Shown here piece after piece: positions 1-5,252 of a DNA stretch of 5,817 bases; positions within the stretch are counted from its first letter, which is position 1, and each line of letters starts with the position of its first letter. Position numbers and translations under genes: made by a program. The stretch lies in the NCBI GenBank assembly GCA_035560935.1, contig DATMYQ010000290.1, positions 1-5,817 of the forward strand, written 5' to 3'. The notes beneath the pieces were generated by a model, which saw nothing but the letters and a program-made list of their open reading frames with translations, searched no databases and had not been told where the DNA came from. The DNA is from DATMYQ01 sp035560935. Its GTDB lineage: Bacteria; Bacillota; Negativicutes; Sporomusales; Sporomusaceae.

Positions 1-2
1 CC

Positions 3-1007
3 TTATTTATACCTGGGTACTTTCCATGTTGCAGGGACGAATAAAGACTCAAACAGATGAATCGCAAACATATCTGTCAGTCCGGCAATATAATCCACCA
101 CTGTGGTCTGCAGCCCCCAACGTTCTTCCCGGTCCAAATACTCTTGCGGCAATTCCCCGGGATTGGACATAAAATATTCATATAACTTACCAATCACGTA
201 TTTCGCTTTTTTACGGTCCGGCTCCAGTTCCGCTGAATGGTAAATCCGTTTGAACATAAACTCACGCAATTCCATCATCGCCGCGTGAACCTTGGCTGAC
301 TGCCGAATGTCGTTAAGTCCTTCTGATTTTACGATAATATCAGAAACCATGACCGTGATCATGTTTGAAGGATTGGTTCCCAGGGTTTTAGCAACATTTT
401 TGCTCAAATCCGTCGCTTTAATCATTCCGGCCCGGATCCCGTCGTCATAATCGTGGCACAAATAAGCGATCCGGTCTCCAATACGCACAATTTTGCCTTC
501 GAGGGTAATCGGTATATTGTCTCCTGTATGATTGACAAGTCCATCCTTGACATCGTTGGTTAGATTGAGTCCCTGTCCGTTACGTTCTAAGTACTCCACA
601 ACCCGTAAACTTTGTTCGTTGTGATGATAATGCCCAAGAATATCCTGCAACGCATATTCTCCTGCATGACCAAACGGGGTATGCCCTACATCATGGCCAA
701 GCGCAATGGCTTCCGTTAAGTCTTCATTTAACATCAACCCCCGGGCAATCGTCCGGGAAATCTGCGCGACTTCCAAGCTATGAGTCATTCTCATGCGATA
801 ATGATCACCTGGAGAAATATAAACCTGAGTTTTATGTTTAAGGCGTCGAAAGGATTTGCTGTGAATAATTCTGTCCCGGTCCCGCTGAAACGCGGTGCGA
901 AATTCACACATCGTCTCTTCCCTGTCCCGGGAAGAGGCACGGCTTTTGGCAGCAAAAGGGGAAAGGATTTTGTATTCCAATTCTTCTGTTCTCTCGCGAA
1001 TTTTCAT
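3..1007 (-). CDS. dgt: dGTP triphosphohydrolase-like protein (HD superfamily)
   Basis: Cytoplasmic metal-dependent hydrolase of the dGTPase family, which splits a dNTP into the deoxynucleoside and triphosphate and so tunes dNTP pools. The product is 334 residues, the usual length of the shorter 'dGTPase-like' class. Family signatures seen: LSPFAAKS near residue 15, FQRDRDRIIHSKSFRRLKHKTQV at 40-62 (in pieces), and the HD metal site made by H76 (THSLE), H105-D106 (GHDVGHTPFGHAGE) and D178 (IGDRIAYLCHD). The frame is open to 1079, but ATG 1007 is chosen because a perfect AGGAGG lies 7 nt upstream and the protein then begins where family members do. The gene is divergent from the LptA-like gene and ends with TAA at 3-5. 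In many Firmicutes dgt precedes dnaG and rpoD; here those would lie beyond the left edge and cannot be seen. Substrate range within the family varies, so 'dGTP' is the family name and not a measured specificity. Confidence 0.95.
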   Translation of the reverse strand: MKIRERTEELEYKILSPFAAKSRASSRDREETMCEFRTAFQRDRDRIIHSKSFRRLKHKTQVYISPGDHYRMRMTHSLEVAQISRTIARGLMLNEDLTEAIALGHDVGHTPFGHAGEYALQDILGHYHHNEQSLRVVEYLERNGQGLNLTNDVKDGLVNHTGDNIPITLEGKIVRIGDRIAYLCHDYDDGIRAGMIKATDLSKNVAKTLGTNPSNMITVMVSDIIVKSEGLNDIRQSAKVHAAMMELREFMFKRIYHSAELEPDRKKAKYVIGKLYEYFMSNPGELPQEYLDREERWGLQTTVVDYIAGLTDMFAIHLFESLFVPATWKVPRYK

Positions 1008-1014
1008 CAATCGG

Positions 1015-1020
1015 CCTCCT
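1015..1020 (-). promoter_or_regulatory. Ribosome binding site of dgt
   Basis: AGGAGG on the minus strand, 7 nt before ATG 1007. It is the perfect SD consensus and decides the dgt start against the longer open frame reaching 1079, whose candidate start has no comparable site. Confidence 0.85.
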
Positions 1021-1030
1021 CTACTTCTAC

Positions 1031-1039
1031 AGTATACCA
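1031..1039 (-). promoter_or_regulatory. Extended -10 promoter of dgt
   Basis: TGGTATACT on the minus strand fits an extended -10 element (TGn followed by TATACT, 5 of 6 to TATAAT). No good TTGACA-like -35 lies 17 nt upstream (the hexamer there is TATAAA), as is common when the TGn extension is present. Transcription would begin near 1024, giving a short leader that holds just the SD. Predicted by eye only. Confidence 0.5.
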
Positions 1040-1094
1040 TCAACAACCTCGCTTTTATATCCTTTTCACCACGCCGCACCGTTAACGAAACTAT

Positions 1095-1121
1095 TTTACA
1101 AAAACATTACAATCATATAAT
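1095..1121 (+). promoter_or_regulatory. Sigma-70/SigA-type promoter of the LptA-like gene
   Basis: TTTACA (1095-1100, 5 of 6 to TTGACA) and a perfect TATAAT (1116-1121) are separated by 15 nt, slightly short of the ideal 17. The predicted transcription start is about 1127-1130. This places ATG 1131 at or within a few bases of the mRNA 5' end, which favours the downstream TTG start. A perfect 8-bp palindrome, CGTTAACG, sits at 1080-1087 just upstream of the -35. Confidence 0.55.
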
Positions 1122-1138
1122 AATACAATTATGAAATT

Positions 1139-1144
1139 GAGGTG
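1139..1144 (+). promoter_or_regulatory. Ribosome binding site deciding the TTG start of the LptA-like gene
   Basis: GAGGTG matches the core of the anti-SD complement (AGGAGGTG) and lies 7 nt before TTG 1152. No SD-like sequence precedes ATG 1131, where the upstream bases are AT-rich promoter DNA. Confidence 0.65.
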
Positions 1145-1151
1145 TTTGGAT

Positions 1152-1628
1152 TTGAATTCTCGTATTCTTATTACTACCTTCCTGCTGTTGACACTACTGA
1201 CTGGGACTGTCATTGCTGCACCCGTCATCAGCGCCGATAACAAGTATCTGGATATCAGCACCGGTCTCTACGTATTAAACGGCAATGTCCGTATTGAAAC
1301 CGGCAGCCGGGTCATCACTGCCGGCCAGGCCAAAGCAAATATGCTTTCTATGGAAGTATGGGGTACCGGCGGTGTTACGGTTACACAGGATGATATCAGT
1401 TTCAGCGGTAACCAGGTGTATGTTAATGGGCCTCAGTCGCAAGCACAGATTGAAGGTAATATTGTTTATTCCCGTACCGGATTACAGGTAACCGCCGAAA
1501 GCGCTGAATACAACTGGCGCAACCGAACGGCGATGTTTTCCGGCAACGTCCAGGTCACCGAGAATGGTGCGACTTGGACAGCAGACCGCATCAATTATAA
1601 TCTGGAAACCAACAGTTTTTACAATTAA
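1152..1628 (+). CDS. Secreted LptA/OstA-like protein
   Basis: Predicted periplasmic beta-jellyroll protein of the OstA/LptA N-terminal family, whose members bridge lipopolysaccharide from the inner to the outer membrane or act in related envelope transport. From TTG 1152 the product is 158 residues. It opens with a short basic stretch (M-N-S-R), a hydrophobic core at about 5-21 and a plausible signal peptidase site after A22 (VIA/AP). The remainder is a series of short beta repeats typical of the family: ISADNKYLDIST, a G-N-V turn, VITAGQAKANM, VTAESAEYNW, FSGNVQVTENG and WTADRINYNLE. ATG 1131 is the alternative start (165 residues), but it lacks an SD, lies on the predicted transcript start and would add polar and charged residues before the signal sequence. 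No lptB, lptC, lptF/G or kds gene is adjacent. The gene is monocistronic and points against both neighbours. Family assignment is firm; a role in LPS export specifically is inferred. Confidence 0.85.
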   Translation: MNSRILITTFLLLTLLTGTVIAAPVISADNKYLDISTGLYVLNGNVRIETGSRVITAGQAKANMLSMEVWGTGGVTVTQDDISFSGNQVYVNGPQSQAQIEGNIVYSRTGLQVTAESAEYNWRNRTAMFSGNVQVTENGATWTADRINYNLETNSFYN

Positions 1629-1655
1629 GCAGGTTTCCGGTTACACACTCAACTC

Positions 1656-1710
1656 AAAAGGAGAACGTACACTAAACCCTGCCATGGGCATCGTGCACGT
1701 TCTCCTTTTT
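1656..1710. terminator. Bidirectional intrinsic terminator between the LptA-like gene and ppsR
   Basis: A perfect 13-bp inverted repeat (AAAAGGAGAACGT at 1656-1668 and ACGTTCTCCTTTT at 1697-1709) is extended past one A/C mismatch by CAC/GTG (1670-1672 with 1693-1695). The 20-nt loop can form a small inner TGCC/GGCA hairpin around CCATGG. The plus strand ends in TTTTT and the minus strand in TTTT, so the hairpin can stop transcription from both convergent genes. It starts 28 nt after the LptA-like stop and ends 19 nt before the ppsR stop on the other strand. Confidence 0.9.
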
Positions 1711-1728
1711 ATTGAAATTCGCCCAAGC

Positions 1729-2556
1729 TTACTGTGAGCCTTCCGCATTCTGCAATTCTTGCTTATTACGGTTGGCGATTTCTAAAATCCGGTTGGCCGT
1801 TTCTTCAATCGCCTTATTTGATACATCAATCACCGGACAACCGATTTTATCCATTATTGTCCGTGCATACTCCAGTTCCTGATTGATCCGGTCAATATTC
1901 GCGTAATTGTTTTCCGGCGGTAATCCCATCACTTTCATGCGTTCATTGCGAATCCCATTCAGCTTGTCCGGATTGATAATAAGCCCTACCACTTTTTGGG
2001 GCGGCACTTCATACAACTGCTCTGGCGGGGAACACTCCGGCACCAGTGGAATATTGGCTACTTTTAATTTTTTGTGCGCCAAATACATACTCAACGGTGT
2101 TTTCGAGGTCCGCGAAATACCAATAATGACAATATCCGCCCGACGCAGTCCGGAAGGATTTTTGCCGTCATCATATTTTACCGCAAATTCCACCGCTTCA
2201 ACCCGACGGAAATAATCCTGATCCAGCCGATGAATCAAACCGGGAGTCAACCGCGGCACCAGACCGGAAAATTTTTGTGTTGCCTCCATCATGGGGCCCA
2301 TAATATCGACGGTGACAAGATTATACTTATTGGCATGTGTTTCCAATGCCTCCCGCAACTCCGGCGAGACCAACGTATGGCAGATAATGCAGGTCGATTT
2401 AGCCGCCTCTTCCAAAGACAATTTGATTTGATCCACGGAATTAATATACGACAGTCTGACGATGTCCAAGTCACCGTCATCAAACTGGCTCGCCGTTGCT
2501 CTGGCAACCATTTCCGCCGTTTCGCCCAATGAATCAGACATAGCGTAGATTTTCAC
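1729..2556 (-). CDS. ppsR: Pyruvate phosphate dikinase / PEP synthase regulatory protein (kinase-phosphorylase, DUF299)
   Basis: Cytoplasmic bifunctional enzyme (YqfL/PpsR, PDRP family). It inactivates PPDK or PEP synthase by ADP-dependent phosphorylation of the catalytic Thr and reactivates it by Pi-dependent phosphorolysis, controlling pyruvate-to-PEP flux. Seen: the N-terminal family signature IYAMSDSLGETAEMVARA (residues 3-20), HRLDQDYFRRVEAVEFAVK at about 109-127, and the nucleotide-binding P-loop-like motif GISRTSKTPLSMYLA at 146-160. Counted from GTG 2556 the product is 275 residues, the normal family size. The start is uncertain. GTG 2556 has no SD at a useful distance, whereas AAGGGG (2577-2582) lies 8 nt before an in-frame ATT at 2568, which would add four residues (M-T-S-K). 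It is the last gene before the terminator, 44 nt after the DUF4342 gene. The target enzyme is not encoded in the window, so PPDK versus PEP synthase cannot be decided. Confidence 0.93.
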   Translation of the reverse strand: MKIYAMSDSLGETAEMVARATASQFDDGDLDIVRLSYINSVDQIKLSLEEAAKSTCIICHTLVSPELREALETHANKYNLVTVDIMGPMMEATQKFSGLVPRLTPGLIHRLDQDYFRRVEAVEFAVKYDDGKNPSGLRRADIVIIGISRTSKTPLSMYLAHKKLKVANIPLVPECSPPEQLYEVPPQKVVGLIINPDKLNGIRNERMKVMGLPPENNYANIDRINQELEYARTIMDKIGCPVIDVSNKAIEETANRILEIANRNKQELQNAEGSQ

Positions 2557-2576
2557 TTTACTGGTAATAACAACAT

Positions 2577-2582
2577 CCCCTT
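2577..2582 (-). promoter_or_regulatory. Ribosome binding site of ppsR, spaced for an ATT start
   Basis: AAGGGG on the minus strand. It is 20 nt from GTG 2556, too far, but 8 nt from in-frame ATT 2568. The neighbouring DUF4342 gene uses the similar AGGGGG with 7-nt spacing. An ATG directly adjoining the site (2574-2576) is out of frame and stops after seven codons. Confidence 0.45.
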
Positions 2583-2600
2583 TTCTTGCAAATTCATTCG

Positions 2601-3047
2601 TCAGGTACCATATGGATAATCGTCGTTTTCATCAACGGTCACTTTTGGGGCAACCTTACTATCTCCGGCATCAGTTTTTTTTATCACCTCAATGGTACAT
2701 TGGCGAAACACAGCCGCTAATGCCCCCAAAGCAGCTAATTGGGGTAAAAAAACAGCTCCGACCGCCCCCATAGCCACCGGTATATCCACTAAAACTTTTC
2801 CTTCGTGTTTAACCCGGATTTTTGTCACTTGCCCTTGATGAATCAGCTCTTTCACTTTTTCAACTGCTTCATTTGACTTTACCGTAAATTCCTCTGTCCA
2901 GCGACTTTTCCCTTCCCCTTCTAATTCTATCAATGCCGCCAGCAGATCACCCCGGGTTCTTTCCAGCACTTCTTTGGCTTCCCGATACGTGACGCCCATT
3001 CGCTCACGAAGGATATCAATTTTCCCTAAATCGATGCCGTCTAACAT
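2601..3047 (-). CDS. DUF4342 protein with N-terminal UBA/TS-N-like domain
   Basis: Protein of 148 residues without known function. Residues about 9-43 (IDILRERMGVTYREAKEVLE, then GDLLAALIELE) resemble the UBA-like three-helix fold found at the N-terminus of EF-Ts and in NAC proteins, with its characteristic G-V-T-Y-x-E-A-K turn. Residues about 54-123 match DUF4342 as I know it: a charged helix, a strand TKIRVKHEGKVLVDIPV, then a long hydrophobic glycine/alanine-rich stretch at 88-114 that could be a membrane segment or an oligomer core, ending in CTIEVIKK. The tail is acidic and probably disordered. The start is clear: AGGGGG at 3055-3060 lies 7 nt before ATG 3047, inside the 15-nt gap after recO, which implies tight co-translation. 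It may bind a peptide or the ribosome through the UBA-like part, but this is only inference. Confidence 0.85.
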   Translation of the reverse strand: MLDGIDLGKIDILRERMGVTYREAKEVLERTRGDLLAALIELEGEGKSRWTEEFTVKSNEAVEKVKELIHQGQVTKIRVKHEGKVLVDIPVAMGAVGAVFLPQLAALGALAAVFRQCTIEVIKKTDAGDSKVAPKVTVDENDDYPYGT

Positions 3048-3062
3048 ACTTTTTCCCCCTTC

Positions 3063-3821
3063 TCATAATCCGTTATCATCACCGGTTTGTTGAATAAACG
3101 AAAGGGATTTTAACGTTTTTTCCAAACGACAGCCGAGAAAAGAAAACAAAAGTTGCTCTGCCTGCAGAAAAGTTCCACGACCAACTGAAAAATGCTCTGG
3201 CGTACTCAAATTCAAAGATTTCAGTTGTTGAATGAACTGATTCACCGCATCCGGATACGCCGGCAAGTTCCCTGAACAACACTCCGTGCACACAGCACCG
3301 CCGGCCGCTGCATGAAAGTAAGCAGGAAACAATAATGGAGCACCACAGATCACACATTCATCACAAACAGGTGAAAAACCTGCCAAGCCTAACAGTTGCC
3401 AGGCTGCTGCCTGTGCCACAATCCGTGGGTTCCGCAAGTCGAGCAAAGCAAATGCCGCAATCAACAAATCAAATACCAACGGTTCCGGTTCTCTTTCCGG
3501 CCATAATTCGGTTACAATTTCTACCAACATTGATGCTTGCGCCATTTTTTGCAAATCTTCCCGCAATGGTCGAAATGCCTGTTTAACCGCACACTGCTGC
3601 ACCGTATCCAAAGCATTGCTGTTTTTTCGAAACCCTAAGGAAAGATCCAGCCAGCTAAACGGCTGCAAATACCCCCGCAAAGGATTCTTTCCCCGGCGGA
3701 CACCATACGCAACCGCAGATATTTTCCCGTACTCCCGGGAAAAAAAAGTCAGCAGCTTATCCGCCTCCCCCCAGTCCCGGGAAATCAACAAAATGGCTTC
3801 CGTATCATACTGACGGGCCAT
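3063..3821 (-). CDS. recO: DNA repair protein RecO
   Basis: Recombination mediator of the RecFOR pathway. It binds single-stranded DNA and SSB and, with RecR, helps load RecA at gaps. The 252-residue product is of normal Firmicutes length. The N-terminal OB fold begins with the family signature TEAILLISRDWGEADKLLTF (7-26) and continues through GKISAVAYGVRRGKN (32-46). A helical domain follows, then a cysteine cluster typical of Gram-positive RecO: C153, C156, C159 and C178, C181, C182, of which a C-x2-C pair on each side probably holds zinc. ATG 3821 is the only credible start, because two in-frame stops (TGA TAA) lie just 4-9 nt upstream. No standard SD is near (GGGG ends 17 nt away), so initiation is weak or coupled to a 10-codon minicistron at 3828-3860. 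The gene follows the transporter by 52 nt. Confidence 0.95.
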   Translation of the reverse strand: MARQYDTEAILLISRDWGEADKLLTFFSREYGKISAVAYGVRRGKNPLRGYLQPFSWLDLSLGFRKNSNALDTVQQCAVKQAFRPLREDLQKMAQASMLVEIVTELWPEREPEPLVFDLLIAAFALLDLRNPRIVAQAAAWQLLGLAGFSPVCDECVICGAPLLFPAYFHAAAGGAVCTECCSGNLPAYPDAVNQFIQQLKSLNLSTPEHFSVGRGTFLQAEQLLFSFLGCRLEKTLKSLSFIQQTGDDNGL

Positions 3822-3873
3822 CGTTTATCACAACGCTTCCCCATTTTTTATAAGAAGCATACGCCCCTGATCT

Positions 3874-5205
3874 CTATTCGTATTCACTGCCATATTCCCG
3901 TTCCGTCATCGTCGCCTTTACTCTAACAATGCGGAAGCCATTAACAGTCAAAACATGAAACTCATAAGGAGAAATCGGCACTACATCACCCACTTCGGGC
4001 TTGCGCCCCAAGACGCCAAAAATATATCCCCCAATCGTATCCTCTTCATGTTCTTCCGTCTGAATGTTCAACAATTCCACGACATCATCCAACAAAACAC
4101 CGCCATCAAATTCATAAGAACCATCCGGCAAACGTAAAATTTCACATTCTTCTTCGTCATGTTCATCCTGAATATCACCGACAATTTGTTCAATAATGTC
4201 TTCCAGCGCCACTAAACCAGCAGTTCCGCCGTATTCGTCGGCAACAATCGCCAAATGTGTGCGCTTGCGACGCATTATCTGTAATAATTCCGCCACGGAC
4301 ATGGCTTCGGGAACCAACAGGACTTCACGAACTACCGATTGTAAATTTTTCTCTGATTCACTATACAGATCAAAATCAATCAAATCCCGAATATGAATCA
4401 TGCCAATAATATGATCTTTGTCTTCTGCACACAACGGATAACGAGTATGATTCGTCTCCCGGACCGTTTTCATACTTTCTTCGAAAGACTCTTCACAAAA
4501 CAAACAAACCATGTCCTGACGCGGAATCATAATTTCCCGGGCCAAACGATCAGAAAAATCGAACACATTGTCAATCAGTTTACTTTCCATTTCATCCAAA
4601 ACACCGCCGCGGTGACTGGCACTGACAATCATGCGCAGCTCTTCTTCTGAATGTGTCAAATCGTTTTCCGGCGCCGGAGCAATCCCAATGGAATTTAAAA
4701 CCGCACGCGCGGTTCGGTTAAACAATAAAATGATTGGATATCCTAATTTATGAAAACGATACAGGGGCCCTACAGAAAACAATGCCATCCGTTCCGCACG
4801 TTGAATAGCTACGGATTTCGGCACCAGTTCCCCAAAAACAATATAAAAAAAGGTAATCAGCATAAATCCGCCCATTATGCTCACGGCGGCACTCAGCCAA
4901 GGACCACATGAAACATAATCATTGAAATACGGCTCTATTAATGAAGAAATCGCCGGTTCACCCAACCAGCCCAAGGCCAGCGATGAGAGAGTAATCCCCA
5001 GTTGTGTGGCCCCGAGATAAGTGTCAAAATTTCCCAAAACCTGTAACGCCAAAGTAGCACGCTGATCTCCCTGCAGCGCCAATTCTTCTAATCGGGTTCG
5101 GCTGACCTTAACCAAAGAAAATTCAGCAACGACAAAAAAGCCATTAAATAAAATTAGTAATAAAGCTGCGCCAATTTTTACCGCGCTAAATAAAGGGGCA
5201 TCGAT
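3874..5205 (-). CDS. CNNM/CBS/CorC_HlyC-domain membrane transporter (hemolysin C-like family)
   Basis: Inner-membrane protein of the CNNM (DUF21) plus CBS plus CorC_HlyC family. Members are linked to Mg2+ or Co2+ efflux; the name 'hemolysin' is historical. Taken from ATC 5205 it has 443 residues, the usual size. In order: a first membrane helix with the family motif NGFFVVAEFSLVKV (21-34), further helices at about 66-82, 103-124 and 154-164, GELVPK (125-130), two CBS modules beginning at IMIPRQDM (225-232) and ending at DEYGGTAGLVALEDI (323-337), and a C-terminal CorC_HlyC domain (about 360-435). The start is the problem. The first ATG, GTG or TTG in frame is TTG 5115, which would cut away the conserved first helix and has no SD. 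The frame is open to TGA near 5235, and AGGGAG (5215-5220) is spaced 9 nt from ATC 5205. Either a non-canonical start or a one-base deletion is implied. The substrate is unproven. Confidence 0.88.
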   Translation of the reverse strand: MDAPLFSAVKIGAALLLILFNGFFVVAEFSLVKVSRTRLEELALQGDQRATLALQVLGNFDTYLGATQLGITLSSLALGWLGEPAISSLIEPYFNDYVSCGPWLSAAVSIMGGFMLITFFYIVFGELVPKSVAIQRAERMALFSVGPLYRFHKLGYPIILLFNRTARAVLNSIGIAPAPENDLTHSEEELRMIVSASHRGGVLDEMESKLIDNVFDFSDRLAREIMIPRQDMVCLFCEESFEESMKTVRETNHTRYPLCAEDKDHIIGMIHIRDLIDFDLYSESEKNLQSVVREVLLVPEAMSVAELLQIMRRKRTHLAIVADEYGGTAGLVALEDIIEQIVGDIQDEHDEEECEILRLPDGSYEFDGGVLLDDVVELLNIQTEEHEEDTIGGYIFGVLGRKPEVGDVVPISPYEFHVLTVNGFRIVRVKATMTEREYGSEYE

Positions 5206-5214
5206 AAGGCATCT

Positions 5215-5220
5215 CTCCCT
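5215..5220 (-). promoter_or_regulatory. Ribosome binding site of the CNNM/CorC-family gene
   Basis: AGGGAG on the minus strand, in the 47-nt gap after the DUF502 gene. It is 9 nt from in-frame ATC 5205. ATG 5212 (2 nt away) and ATG 5201 (13 nt away) are both out of frame with the transporter. It is the only SD-like site near the expected N-terminus. Confidence 0.5.
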
Positions 5221-5252
5221 GATTCTGCAAACTCATGACCAAGATTACCAGT

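Noticed and set aside
780..1134. Two overlapping plus-strand open frames (780-1085 and 895-1134)
   Set aside because: They are antisense to dgt and its promoter region, have no SD or recognisable domain, and disappear when dgt is accepted.
2074..2532. Plus-strand open frame of 152 codons antisense to ppsR
   Set aside because: The composition is that of a shadow frame (rich in Arg, Gln and Ile, no motif), while the opposite strand carries full PpsR motifs.
2557..2600. Possible internal promoter between the DUF4342 gene and ppsR (TTGCAA as a -35)
   Set aside because: The hexamer 17 nt downstream is ATTACC, a poor -10, so co-transcription is the simpler reading.
3079..3357. Minus-strand 92-codon frame inside recO
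   Set aside because: It overlaps the zinc-cysteine region of RecO in another frame and has no SD or family features.
3729..3782. Repeated CCCGGG-containing nonamers (near 3735 and 3773, also near 926) considered as a repeat family
   Set aside because: They fall in coding sequence where Ser-Arg-Glu/Asp is encoded as TCC CGG GA; spacing is irregular and the flanks differ.
3335..4650. Several plus-strand open frames (3335-3586, 3616-3813, 3955-4137, 4196-4396, 4393-4650)
   Set aside because: All are antisense to recO or to the CNNM/CorC gene, are short and lack ribosome sites and domains.
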